From contig CADAQZ010000018.1 in NCBI GenBank assembly GCA_902790175.1, forward strand, positions 1 to 40,469: DNA of 40,469 nucleotides, in the 5' to 3' direction. This document shows positions 7,406 through 15,572 of the stretch, one piece after another. A program made the position numbers and the translations under genes. Positions within the stretch are counted from its first letter, which is position 1. Each line of letters starts with the position of its first letter. Under the pieces are notes generated by a model. It did not search any database and had not been told where the DNA came from. It saw nothing but the letters and a program-made list of their open reading frames with translations. The stretch comes from an uncultured Eubacteriales bacterium. Lineage in GTDB: Bacteria; Bacillota; Clostridia; Christensenellales; Aristaeellaceae.

Positions 7406-8236
7406 ATGCAGGAGAAAACCTACGCCACCCCGCGCGGGACGATCCACTACTGGGTCAGCGCGCTGCCGAGCGGCGGGTCGGCGCTGGCGCTCCTGCCGGG
7501 GCTGACGGCGGACCACCGCCTGTTCGACAAGCAGGTGGAATACTTCGAGGGCAAGGCCAGCCTGCTGGTGTGGGACGCGCCCGGGCACGCCGCGTCGTGG
7601 CCGTTTGAGCTCGACTTTACGCTGATGGACAAGGCGCGCTGGCTGGACGAAATCCTCACCGCCGAGGGCTTCGACAAACCGGTGATCGTCGGCCAGTCGA
7701 TGGGCGGCTACGTGGGCCAGGCCTACGCGCAGCTGTTCCCCGAAAAGCTGGCGGGCTTTATCTCCATCGACTCCGCGCCGCTGGGCCGGGAGTACGTGAC
7801 GGCGTTGGAGATCTGGCTGCTCAAGCGCATGGAGCCGGTCTACCGACACTATCCGTGGAAGTGGCTGCTCAAAAGCGGCACGAACGGCGTGGCGACTTCT
7901 GAATACGGGCGCGCGCTGATGCGCGAGATCATGATGACCTACGACGGCGATCAGGCCCGCTACGCGAAGCTGTCCGGCCACGGCTTCCGCATGCTGGCCG
8001 AGGCCATGGAGGCGGACCTGCCGTATCGCATCGACTGCCCCGCGCGGCTGATATGCGGCACGAAGGACCGCGCCGGGTCGTGCATCCGCTACAACAAGGC
8101 GTGGCACAAAAAGACCGGGATCCCGCTCTCGTGGATCGAGGGCGCGGGCCACAATTCCAACACCGACGCGCCCGACGAGGTGAACGCGCTGATCGAGGAC
8201 CTGCTGAGGCGCGTGGCATCGCCGGAGAAGAATTAA
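7406..8236 (+). CDS. Alpha/beta-fold hydrolase
   Basis: This 276-residue soluble hydrolase has the full catalytic set of the alpha/beta fold: the nucleophile elbow VGQSMGG (Ser98), an acid in LICGTKDRAG (Asp221) and the histidine EGAGHNSN (His249). The early segment LLPGLTADHRLF corresponds to the oxyanion-hole region, and DAPGHAAS matches the usual DxxGHG-like element. A cap of about residues 130-200 is rich in Trp, Tyr and Met, suggesting a hydrophobic substrate. The ATG at 7406 is chosen because GGAGG lies 6 nt upstream; the ATG at 7400 would touch that site. It has its own promoter and so is not an obligatory part of the isc operon. The substrate is unknown; family members include esterases, lactonases and epoxide hydrolases. 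Confidence 0.83.
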   Translation: MQEKTYATPRGTIHYWVSALPSGGSALALLPGLTADHRLFDKQVEYFEGKASLLVWDAPGHAASWPFELDFTLMDKARWLDEILTAEGFDKPVIVGQSMGGYVGQAYAQLFPEKLAGFISIDSAPLGREYVTALEIWLLKRMEPVYRHYPWKWLLKSGTNGVATSEYGRALMREIMMTYDGDQARYAKLSGHGFRMLAEAMEADLPYRIDCPARLICGTKDRAGSCIRYNKAWHKKTGIPLSWIEGAGHNSNTDAPDEVNALIEDLLRRVASPEKN

Positions 8237-8330
8237 GATTCTTCGACTTCGGCTGACGCCTCCGCTCAGAATGACATTGCTGCGGTTTGCCTGTCATCCT
8301 GAGCGGAGCGATAGCGGAGTCGAAGGATCT
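8235..8330. repeat. Repeat family A, copy 2
   Basis: The left end AAGATTCTTCGAC and the right end GTCGAAGGATCT pair. The inner part CTCAGAATGACA pairs with TGTCATCCTGAG. Between them each arm holds extra, only partly complementary sequence absent from copy 1. The left arm begins within the stop codon of the hydrolase gene (TAA at 8234-8236). Confidence 0.88.
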
Positions 8331-8389
8331 GTAGGATTGGCCATTGAGCGACATTATAACTTGACGTGATACCCCCTGGAGGATGAAAC

Positions 8390-10156
8390 ATGATTCACGG
8401 CAACCTGACGGGCATCCGCGAGAGCACGCTGAACGAGCTGGACAAGCTGTACGACGCCGAGTTTGAGCGCGACGCCTTCCTGCCGGACCGGCTGCTCAAC
8501 CTGCTGGTGCGCTACACGGACCTGCTGAACCGCGAGATGCTGGTGTACCTGGGCCGCGACGGCACGGTGCTGGAGATCGCCATCGGGTCGATCGGCTCCA
8601 TCGCGCTGCCGGAACTGCATCTGCGCCGAAACATCGACCGGCTCTCCGGCTTTCGCTGCATCCACACCCATCCGGGCGGGGACGCGCGGCTCTCGGACGT
8701 GGACCTGCAGGCCCTGCGGCTTTTGCGCTTTGACAGCATGTGCGCCGTGGGCGTGGGGGAGGGCCGCTGCACCGGCATCAGTGCGGCGTTCCTGGGCGAG
8801 GCGGAGTACGACAACCTGTCCATCGTCGTAAAGGGCCCCGTCAAGCCCGGCCGCATCCCCCAGATGCTGTGGATGAAGGAGATCGAGCTGGCGGAGGAGC
8901 GCGTCCGCAAGGCCATCGAGAAGGGCGGGCTGGTGGAGTCGGCCGAGAAGGTCATGCTGATCTCCACCGACAGCGAGGAATCGCTGGACGAGCTGGCGAG
9001 CCTGGCGGAGACCGCCGGGGCGATGGTCATCACGCGCGTGATCCAGAACCGCCAGAAGCCGGATTCCGCCACCTACATCGGCAGCGGCAAGGCCGAGGAG
9101 CTGGCGCTGACGTGCCAGGCGATGGAGATCGACCTGGCGATCCTCGACGACGAGCTGACCGGCGCGCAGCAGAAGAACCTGGAGGACATCCTCGGCGTGC
9201 GCGTGATCGACCGAACGGCGCTGATATTGGACATCTTCGCCCAGCGCGCGCAGTCCGCCGAGGGCAAGCTGCAGGTGGAGCTGGCGCAGATGAAGTATAG
9301 GCTGCCGCGGCTGACGGGCCTGGGCGCGTCGCTTTCGAGGCTCGGCGGCGGCATCGGTACGCGCGGCCCCGGCGAGACGCGCCTGGAGGTGGACCGCCGC
9401 CGCATCCGCAGGCGCATCGACGATCTGGAGGGCCAGCTTGCGCAGATCAAGAAGCAGCGCGACCTGCGCCGCGCCCGCCGCGAAAAGACCGGCCAGACGA
9501 CCGTCGCGCTCGTGGGCTACACGAACGCCGGAAAGTCCACGCTCCTGAACGCGCTGTCCGGTTCAGACGTCCTGGTGGAGGACAAGCTGTTTGCCACGCT
9601 GGACCCGGTGATGCGCAGCGTCGACCTGCCGGAGAACCGGTCCTGCCTCGTTGTGGACACCGTCGGCTTCATCCGCAAGCTGCCGCACCAGCTGGTGCAG
9701 GCGTTCCGCTCCACGCTGGAGGAGGCGCTTAGCGCGGACCTGCTCGTGGTGGTGTCCGACCTATCCAGCCCCCACTACGCCCAGCAGCGCGCGACGGTGT
9801 TCGAGGTCTTAAGCGACCTCGGCGCGTCGGACAAGCCCATCCTGGAGGCGCTGAACAAGGCCGACCAGGTGAGCATCGGCGGCGTGATCGAGCCCGCCGA
9901 CGCGATCCTGATCTCGGCCAAGTCCGGCCGCGGGCTGGACAAGCTGAAGGCGGAGATCTCCCGCCGCATCGCGGCCCTGCGCCACCGCGCGGAGCTGGTG
10001 ATCCCCTACGACAAGGGGAATGTGCTCTCGCTGATCCACGGCAAGGGGCAGGTGCTGGAGGAGGAGTACACCGAAGCGGGCACGCGCGTCGTCGCCCTGA
10101 TGGACGCCGAATTGTACCAACGTGTACTGGGTATGCTTGGGACGCAGAAAACATGA
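8390..10156 (+). CDS. hflX: Ribosome-associated GTPase HflX with an N-terminal JAMM-like domain
   Basis: HflX splits stalled or hibernating ribosomes by binding the 50S subunit. This 588-residue protein is longer than a classical HflX of about 420 residues. The HflX part starts near residue 195, with the glycine-rich linker SRLGGGIGTRGPGETRLE (about 313-330), a coiled-coil, Walker A VGYTNAGKSTLLN (about 378), DTVGFI (G3) and NKAD (G4). The first 190 residues form an extra domain with HTHPGGDARLSDVD. His92, His94, Ser102 and Asp105 fit the HxHx7SxxD zinc signature of JAMM/MPN+ metalloproteases, and Glu49 or Glu62 is a candidate acid. Whether this domain is an active isopeptidase is unknown. 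The start ATG has GGAGG 8 nt upstream. The stop codon falls within the first bases of a repeat B copy. Confidence 0.92.
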   Translation: MIHGNLTGIRESTLNELDKLYDAEFERDAFLPDRLLNLLVRYTDLLNREMLVYLGRDGTVLEIAIGSIGSIALPELHLRRNIDRLSGFRCIHTHPGGDARLSDVDLQALRLLRFDSMCAVGVGEGRCTGISAAFLGEAEYDNLSIVVKGPVKPGRIPQMLWMKEIELAEERVRKAIEKGGLVESAEKVMLISTDSEESLDELASLAETAGAMVITRVIQNRQKPDSATYIGSGKAEELALTCQAMEIDLAILDDELTGAQQKNLEDILGVRVIDRTALILDIFAQRAQSAEGKLQVELAQMKYRLPRLTGLGASLSRLGGGIGTRGPGETRLEVDRRRIRRRIDDLEGQLAQIKKQRDLRRARREKTGQTTVALVGYTNAGKSTLLNALSGSDVLVEDKLFATLDPVMRSVDLPENRSCLVVDTVGFIRKLPHQLVQAFRSTLEEALSADLLVVVSDLSSPHYAQQRATVFEVLSDLGASDKPILEALNKADQVSIGGVIEPADAILISAKSGRGLDKLKAEISRRIAALRHRAELVIPYDKGNVLSLIHGKGQVLEEEYTEAGTRVVALMDAELYQRVLGMLGTQKT

Positions 10157-10266
10157 GAGTTTAGAGTTGAGAGTTTAGAGTTCAGCGAACAGTGGCGGTG
10201 CAAGGATCGTCTACAGATCGCCCAAAGCCATTTATCTAAACTCTAAACTCTTATCTCTAAACTCTT
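10155..10266. repeat. Repeat family B, copy 1: inverted pair of AGAGTTT heptamers
   Basis: The left arm (10155-10182) is built of GAGAGTTTAGAGTT units and the right arm (10234-10266) of their complements CTAAACTCTAAACTC. About 50 nt lie between, including AGTGGCGG, which resembles the AATAGTGGC core of other copies. The right arm ends in a run of five T, so the pair could act as an hflX terminator. The repeat starts at the hflX stop codon. Confidence 0.82.
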
Positions 10267-10303
10267 TTTCCCGGCATGACATCGATTATAGGGAGGCCTG
10301 CGC

Positions 10304-11239
10304 ATGACTTTGCAGCAACTCAACTACATCATCACCATCTCCGAGATCGGGTCCATCAACCGCGCCGCGGAGAAGCTGTACGTGTCGCAGCCCTCGCTGA
10401 CCAGCGCCATCAAGGAGCTGGAGAAGGAGCTGGGCATCGTGCTGTTCAACCGCACGGGCCGCGGCGTGACGCTGACCGCCGAGGGCATGGATTTCCTGCC
10501 CTACGCCCGCCAGGTGTACGGCCAGTACCTGAACCTGATGGAGCACTACGGCAAGGGCGGCGAGCGCAAGCAGAAGTTCGGCGTGTCCTGCCAGCACTAC
10601 TCCTTCGCCGTCAAGGCGTTCGTGGAGATGGTGAAGGCCTACGACATGGCCAAGTACGAATTCGCCATCCGCGAGACCAAGACGCTCTCCGTCATCAGCG
10701 ACGTGGCCTCGATGCGCAGCGAGATCGGCATCCTCTACATGAGCGACTTCAACCGCAAGGCGCTCCTGAAGCTGCTGCACGGCAGCGGCCTGGACTTCCA
10801 CCGCCTGATCAACTGCAACGCCTACGTGTACCTGTGGAAGGGCCACCCGCTGGCGGGGAAGAAGTCCATCACGTTCGACGACCTCGCGCCCTATCCCTGC
10901 CTGTCCTTCGAGCAGGGCGACGAGAGCTCGTTCTACTTCGCCGAGGAGATCCTCTCCACCAACGACTATCCCCGCTCCATCAAGACCACCGACCGCGCCA
11001 CGAACCTGAACCTGATGACCGGCCTGAACGGCTACACGCTCTGCTCCGGCATCATCTGCGAGGAGCTCAACGGCTCGGACTACATCGCCGTGCCCTACGA
11101 GGCCGACAGCAACAATCCCAACAGCATCATGGAGGTCGGCTACGTGGTCAAGAACAACGCGATCCTGAGCGCGATGGGCGAGAGGTATATCGCGGAGATC
11201 AAGCGATACCTCGGGATAGAGACAGGGAATAGGGATTAG
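10304..11239 (+). CDS. LysR-family transcriptional regulator
   Basis: This is a 311-residue LysR-type regulator. The N-terminal winged helix-turn-helix (residues 1-60) is canonical: LNYIITISEIGSINRAAEKL, then VSQPSLTSAIKELEKELG, then LFNRTGRGVTLTAEG. The co-inducer domain from about residue 90 is divergent and its ligand cannot be read from sequence. No divergently transcribed target gene lies beside it, which is unusual for the family, so its regulon is unclear. The last residues (about GNRD) and the TAG stop are encoded within repeat B sequence, suggesting that the C-terminus was reshaped when the repeat arrived. The ATG at 10304 has a GGGAGG site upstream. Confidence 0.9.
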   Translation: MTLQQLNYIITISEIGSINRAAEKLYVSQPSLTSAIKELEKELGIVLFNRTGRGVTLTAEGMDFLPYARQVYGQYLNLMEHYGKGGERKQKFGVSCQHYSFAVKAFVEMVKAYDMAKYEFAIRETKTLSVISDVASMRSEIGILYMSDFNRKALLKLLHGSGLDFHRLINCNAYVYLWKGHPLAGKKSITFDDLAPYPCLSFEQGDESSFYFAEEILSTNDYPRSIKTTDRATNLNLMTGLNGYTLCSGIICEELNGSDYIAVPYEADSNNPNSIMEVGYVVKNNAILSAMGERYIAEIKRYLGIETGNRD

Positions 11240-11362
11240 GGATTAGGGATTAGGAATAGTGGCTGACATATAATACCTTGCCTCCCCTGTGTAAGGGGAG
11301 GTGGCCCGAAGGGCCGGAGGGGTTGTAGGGGCGGTGTTGCGCCGCCCGTCCCTGTGCCCGCC
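11223..11362. repeat. Composite of repeat B (copy 2) and repeat C (copy 2)
   Basis: Three GGGATTA units (from about 11227) lead into GGAATAGTGGCTGAC. About 13 nt later repeat C begins: CTCCCCTGTGTAAGGGGAG, then GGCCCGAAGGGCC, then GTAGGGGCGG with the complementary GCCGCCC. The B part supplies the stop codon of the LysR gene. Together with the following promoter region it fills most of the 306-nt gap before prfC. Confidence 0.85.
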
Positions 11363-11382
11363 CTGTATACGAACTTTAACGC

Positions 11383-11431
11383 AATATCCAGCCCCGCGCG
11401 ATTGACACGCCGCGGGGCTGAATATTACAAT
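11383..11431 (+). promoter_or_regulatory. prfC promoter embedded in a 16-bp inverted repeat
   Basis: The -35 box TTGACA (11402-11407) lies in the 12-nt spacer of an inverted repeat: AATATCCAGCCCCGCG (11383-11398) pairs with CGCGGGGCTGAATATT (11411-11426) with one mismatch. The -10 box TACAAT (11426-11431) starts at the last base of the right arm, 18 nt from the -35. The 114-nt leader that follows contains AAAGGAG and short start-stop frames, such as ATG at 11481 reading five codons to a stop. The arrangement could be an operator or a terminator overlapped by a promoter. Confidence 0.55.
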
Positions 11432-11545
11432 ATAAGTTGTGGTTTTTTCAACCGAGAAACAGGCAAAGGAGCATGGTCGATGCGCGGGCCCATTTGATAC
11501 ACGGCAACGGAGACAGGATTTGAAAGAAGATCAGGAGGAACAAAC

Positions 11546-13165
11546 ATGAATCATCCCGAACTTGCGGCGGAAGTGGCGCGCAGGCGCACGTTCGCCATCA
11601 TTTCCCATCCCGACGCCGGCAAGACCACGCTGACGGAAAAGCTGCTGCTCTACGGCGGCGCGATCCGCCAGGCGGGCTCCGTGAAGGCGCGCAAGGCCGC
11701 GCGCCACGCCACCAGCGACTGGATGGAGATCGAAAAGCAGCGCGGCATCTCGGTGACGAGCTCCGCGATGCAGTTTGACTATAATGGATATAGGATCAAC
11801 ATCCTCGACACACCCGGCCACCAGGACTTCTCCGAGGACACCTACCGCACGCTCGTGGCGGCGGACAGCGCCGTCATGCTGATCGACAACGCCAAGGGCG
11901 TCGAGGAGCAAACGATCAAACTGTTCAAGGTGTGTAGACTTCGCTCGATCCCCATATTCACGTTCATCAACAAGATGGACCGCACGGGCCGCGACCCGTT
12001 TGAGCTGATGGAGGACATCGAGCAGGTGCTGGGCATCCGCTCCTGCCCCGTGAACTGGCCCATTGGCATCCACGGCGACTTCAAGGGCCTCTACCATCGC
12101 GACACCCGCCTGATCGAGCTCTATTCCGGCGGCGACCACGGCCAGGGCCAGGTGAACGTGGAGACGATCTCCGTCGACGATCCCGGCTGCCCCGCCAGGA
12201 TCGGTCAGAGCTACTACGACAAGCTGATCGAGGACATCGAGCTGCTGGACGTGGCGGGCGACGCCTTCGACATGGAGAAGATCCTCTCCGGCCAGCTGAC
12301 GCCGATGTTCTTCGGCTCCGCCACCAACAACTTCGGCGTCGAGCCGTTCCTGAACCGCTTTCTCAGCTACACGAAGTCCCCGACGCCCCGCGTGGCGGAG
12401 GGCGAGGGGCCCATCGACCCCGCCGACGAGAAGTTCACCGGCTTCATCTTCAAGATCCAGGCCAACATGAACCCCGCCCACCGCGACCGCCTCGCGTTCA
12501 TGCGCGTGTGCTCGGGCGTGTTTGAAAAGGGCATGACCGTGTGGCACTCCTCCACGAACAGCCGCGTCAAGCTGGCCCAGCCCCAGACCTTTATGGCCCA
12601 GGAGCACGAGACCGTGGACACGGCCTACCCCGGCGACATCATCGGCCTGTTCGACCCCGGCATCTTCCGCCTCGGCGACACGATCTGCACCGGCAGCCCC
12701 GTGCGCTATTCCGGCATCCCGCTGTTCGCGCCGGAGTTCTTCTGCCGCGTCAGCCCCGAGGATTCGATGAAGCGCAAGCAGTTTTTGAAGGGCGTGAACC
12801 AGCTGTCGCAGGAGGGCGCGATCCAGACCTTCAAGCGGCCCAACATCGGCCGCGAGGAGATGATCGCGGGCGTCGTGGGCGTGCTGCAGATGGACGTGCT
12901 CGAATATCGCCTCAAGGGCGAATACGGCGTGAACATCCTGCGCGAAAACCTGCCCTTCCGCTTCGTGCGCTGGGTGGTGGAGACGCCCAAGCCGCTGGAC
13001 CGCCTGCGCTTAACGAGCACCACCGCCATCGCCGAGGACCGCGTCGGCAGGCCCGTGCTGATGTTTGAAAACGAGTGGTCCATTCGCCTCGCCTGCGAAA
13101 ACAACGAGGGCCTCGTCCTCGCCGAAACCGCCGACCGCATGACGGCGGACGAGATCGACGTTTGA
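11546..13165 (+). CDS. prfC: Peptide chain release factor 3 (RF3)
   Basis: RF3 is the translational GTPase that recycles RF1/RF2 after termination. This 539-residue protein has the RF3 G domain: SHPDAGKTTLTEKLL (G1), then QRGISVTSS (G2), DTPGHQDFSEDTYR (G3, with the RF3-specific SEDTYRTL), NKMDR (G4). The N-terminal run of MNHPELAAEVARRRTFAIISH is typical, as are the later domain 2 and 3 segments and the closing region with DRPL-like LDRLRLTSTTAIAED. Length is close to the E. coli protein of 529 residues. AGGAGG lies 9 nt before the ATG. It is followed on the same strand by typA, across a repeat B pair and with no convincing promoter between them, so the two may share a transcript. Confidence 0.95.
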   Translation: MNHPELAAEVARRRTFAIISHPDAGKTTLTEKLLLYGGAIRQAGSVKARKAARHATSDWMEIEKQRGISVTSSAMQFDYNGYRINILDTPGHQDFSEDTYRTLVAADSAVMLIDNAKGVEEQTIKLFKVCRLRSIPIFTFINKMDRTGRDPFELMEDIEQVLGIRSCPVNWPIGIHGDFKGLYHRDTRLIELYSGGDHGQGQVNVETISVDDPGCPARIGQSYYDKLIEDIELLDVAGDAFDMEKILSGQLTPMFFGSATNNFGVEPFLNRFLSYTKSPTPRVAEGEGPIDPADEKFTGFIFKIQANMNPAHRDRLAFMRVCSGVFEKGMTVWHSSTNSRVKLAQPQTFMAQEHETVDTAYPGDIIGLFDPGIFRLGDTICTGSPVRYSGIPLFAPEFFCRVSPEDSMKRKQFLKGVNQLSQEGAIQTFKRPNIGREEMIAGVVGVLQMDVLEYRLKGEYGVNILRENLPFRFVRWVVETPKPLDRLRLTSTTAIAEDRVGRPVLMFENEWSIRLACENNEGLVLAETADRMTADEIDV

Positions 13166-13181
13166 TTGAAGATCAAACGAG

Positions 13182-13314
13182 GAGGGATTAGGGATTAGGG
13201 AATAGGGATTAGAAAGAACACAGCGACAGATGCCTGCTGCTTATTCCTATTTCCAGGTTAATGATGTGCTTTACGCGCCAGCCACTATTCCTAATCCCTA
13301 GTCCCTAATCCCTC
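13182..13314. repeat. Repeat family B, copy 3: inverted pair of GGGATTA heptamers
   Basis: The left arm (13182-13214) reads AGGGATTAGGGATTAGGG and then AATAGGGATTAG. The right arm (13288-13314) is the complement, CTAATCCCTAGTCCCTAAT, preceded by GCCACTATTC, the reverse complement of the GAATAGTGGC core of other copies. Between them are about 70 nt of unrelated sequence. It begins 17 nt after the prfC stop, just past a small TTTGAT/ATCAAA hairpin. Confidence 0.87.
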
Positions 13315-13348
13315 TCTAAAGTGAAACGATTGAAAAGAGGTAATCCCC

Positions 13349-15181
13349 TTGACCATTACCCGCAACGACTTACGCAACATCGCCATCATCGCCCACGTCG
13401 ATCACGGCAAGACCACGCTCGTGGACGAGATGCTCAAGCAGGGCGGCGTGTTCCGCCAGAACCAGCAGGTGGCCGACCGCGTGATGGACTCCAACGACCT
13501 GGAGCGCGAGCGCGGCATCACGATCCTTTCCAAGAACACCGCCGTGCACTACAACGGCGTGAAGATCAACATCGTGGACACCCCCGGCCACGCCGACTTC
13601 TCCGGCGAGGTGGAGCGCGTATTGAAGATGGTCTCCGGCGTGCTCCTGCTGGTGGACAGCTTCGAGGGCCCCATGCCCCAGACGCGCTTCGTGCTGAAGA
13701 AGGCGCTGGAGCTGGACCTGAAGGTCATCATCGTCGTGAACAAGACCGACCGGCCCGACGCCCGCTGCGAGGCGGTGGTGGATGAGACGCTGGAGCTGCT
13801 GATCGACCTGGACGCCAGCGACGAGCAGCTGGACAGCCCGATCATCTACGCCTCCGGGCGCACCGGCACGGCGAGCACCGACTGGCATGAGCCGGGCACC
13901 GACCTTCGCCCGCTGTTCGACTGCATCCTCGAGCACATCCCCGCGCCCGAGGGCGACCCGGAGGGTCCGCTGCAGCTGCTGATCTCCACGATCGACTACA
14001 ACGACTACGTGGGCCGCATCGGCGTGGGCCGCATCGAGCGCGGCAGCATCGAGGCCGGCCAGATGGCCATTCGCTGCGTGTATGATTCCGCGTTCGTGTC
14101 CGCCCCGGCGCGCCTGGCGGGCCTGTTCGAGTTCGACGGCCTCAAGCGCGTGAACGCCGAGCGCGCCGAGGTGGGCGACATCGTGGCGGTCTCGGGCTTT
14201 ACAGACCTCTTGATCGGCGACACCATTTGCCCGCCCGCGATGGCCGAGCCGCTGCCGTTCGTGAAGATCGACGAGCCTACTATTTCCATGACGTTCTGCG
14301 TCAACGACAGCCCCTTCGCCGGCACCGAGGGCACCTACGTCACCTCGCGCCACCTGCGCGCGCGCCTGGAGAAGGAGGCGCTGACGGACGTCAGCCTGCG
14401 CGTGGAGGAGACGGAGAGCACCGACGCCTTCCGCGTGTACGGGCGCGGCGAGCTGCACCTGTCGATCCTGATCGAGACGATGCGCCGCCAGGGCTACGAG
14501 TTCGCCGTCACCAAGCCGGTGGTGCTCTACAAGGACATCGATGGCGTGCGCTGCGAGCCCATGGAGCGCCTCGTGTGCGACGTGCCCACCGAGTACTCCG
14601 GCGCCGTGATCGACAAGATCGGTCGCCGCCGCGGCACGCTCCTGTCCATGAACGGCGAGGGCCGCATGCGCCTGGAGTTCCTCGTGCCGTCGCGCGGCCT
14701 GTTCGGCTATCGCAGCGAGTTCCTCACCGACACCCGCGGCGAGGGCGTCATGAGCGCCGTGTTCGAGGATTACGAGCCCGTCAAGGGCGACATTCCCACG
14801 CGCAATTCCGGCGCGCTGGTCGCCTGGGAGGACGGCCTCTCCACCTCCTATGCGCTGTTCAACATCCAGGACCGCGGCGAGCTGTTCATCGAGCCGGGCG
14901 TGAAGGTCTACAACGGCATGATCATCGGCCGCAATTCCCGCCCCGGCGACATCGACGTGAACGTGTGCAAGAAAAAGCACATGACCAACAGCCGCAACTC
15001 CGCCGCCGCCGAGGAAGCGCTGAAGATCACCGGCGTGCACATCCCAACGCTCGAGGAGGCCATGGAGTTCATCGACGACGACGAGCTCGTCGAAATCACC
15101 CCCAAGTCCATCCGCATGCGCAAAAAGATCCTCGGCACCGAGGCGAGGAAGAAGCTGGAGGCCAGGAAGAAGAACGGGTAG
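13349..15181 (+). CDS. typA: Ribosome-associated translational GTPase TypA/BipA
   Basis: TypA/BipA is an EF-G-like GTPase that acts on ribosomes under stress and in 50S assembly. The 610-residue length is normal. Visible elements are the N-terminal RNIAIIAHVDHGKTTLVDEML (G1), RERGITILSKN (G2), DTPGHADFSGEVER (G3), NKTDR (G4), then domains III and V, and the BipA-specific C-terminal domain containing NMHFANSR-like NVCKKKHMTNSRNS and ending in the basic tail RKKILGTEARKKLEARKK. The start is a TTG at 13349 with AAGAGG 8 nt upstream. No ATG is available before the conserved ITRNDLRNIAIIAH start, so initiation may be deliberately weak. A strong hairpin terminator follows. Confidence 0.96.
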   Translation: MTITRNDLRNIAIIAHVDHGKTTLVDEMLKQGGVFRQNQQVADRVMDSNDLERERGITILSKNTAVHYNGVKINIVDTPGHADFSGEVERVLKMVSGVLLLVDSFEGPMPQTRFVLKKALELDLKVIIVVNKTDRPDARCEAVVDETLELLIDLDASDEQLDSPIIYASGRTGTASTDWHEPGTDLRPLFDCILEHIPAPEGDPEGPLQLLISTIDYNDYVGRIGVGRIERGSIEAGQMAIRCVYDSAFVSAPARLAGLFEFDGLKRVNAERAEVGDIVAVSGFTDLLIGDTICPPAMAEPLPFVKIDEPTISMTFCVNDSPFAGTEGTYVTSRHLRARLEKEALTDVSLRVEETESTDAFRVYGRGELHLSILIETMRRQGYEFAVTKPVVLYKDIDGVRCEPMERLVCDVPTEYSGAVIDKIGRRRGTLLSMNGEGRMRLEFLVPSRGLFGYRSEFLTDTRGEGVMSAVFEDYEPVKGDIPTRNSGALVAWEDGLSTSYALFNIQDRGELFIEPGVKVYNGMIIGRNSRPGDIDVNVCKKKHMTNSRNSAAAEEALKITGVHIPTLEEAMEFIDDDELVEITPKSIRMRKKILGTEARKKLEARKKNG

Positions 15182-15192
15182 GGGAGTACATG

Positions 15193-15224
15193 AAAATCGC
15201 CGGAGGCTTGCCTCCGGCGATTTT
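15193..15224. terminator. Bidirectional rho-independent terminator between typA and hepT
   Basis: AAAATCGCCGGAGGC (15193-15207) and GCCTCCGGCGATTTT (15210-15224) form a perfect 15-bp stem with a two-base spacer; the A and T runs at its base serve both strands. It lies between two convergent transcription units. Confidence 0.88.
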
Positions 15225-15228
15225 CCAG

Positions 15229-15572
15229 CTAAGTGGGGCGGTCGATCTCTTGCAGCGTTTCCTTCAATACCGGTATGTCCTCGACGACGGTCTTGTACAC
15301 GTCCTCGAAGTCGATCCTGCCGTACTGGTGGGCCGCGATGTTGCGGAAGCCCCGGATCGCCTTCCACGGGATACTGGGCATGCCTGCGAGATAGTCATCC
15401 GTGAGCGACTTGGACAGCTCGCCGATGTTGATCAGGCTCATCACGATGGCCTTCTGACACATGCGGTCGGCCAGGAGTTCGTCAACGCCGCGTCGTCGAT
15501 GAAGGCTTCGATGTCCGCGATTTCGTCCAGCAGCTTCAGGCGGATGGCCTCGTTTCTCTCCTCATGCACCAT
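15229..15572 (-). pseudogene. hepT: HepT-like HEPN toxin RNase, frameshifted
   Basis: This is the HEPN partner of the MntA gene just upstream. The first part (from ATG at 15572, overlapping the mntA stop) reads NEAIRLKLLDEIADIEAFIDD in one frame. Near 15484-15492 homology moves to another frame, which continues DELLADRMCQKAIVMSLINI and ends IPVLKETLQEIDRPT. One missing base there would rejoin the two. The second part keeps the RNase motif RNIAAHQY (RX4HXY) of HepT toxins, so only the frame is broken. As written, the first frame stops after about 44 residues. A start at the internal Met at 15462 would give a 77-residue fragment that lacks the N-terminal helix. Possible explanations are an inactivated toxin, a sequencing or assembly error, or frameshifting. 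Confidence 0.8.

Noticed and set aside
8344-8372. TTGAGC / TGATAC pair before hflX
   Set aside because: The -10 is poor and the transcript would begin at the ribosome binding site, so I did not call a promoter.
10155-13314. CRISPR-like or telomere-like arrays made by the heptamer repeats
   Set aside because: Units are only 7 nt with no unique spacers of equal size and no cas genes, so they are not CRISPR. A telomere would be at a replicon end, whereas these lie inside a circular-type gene layout.
13370-15367. Minus-strand open frame of 665 codons opposite typA
   Set aside because: It is a shadow of typA: the composition is low in Lys and Phe and no domain is visible.
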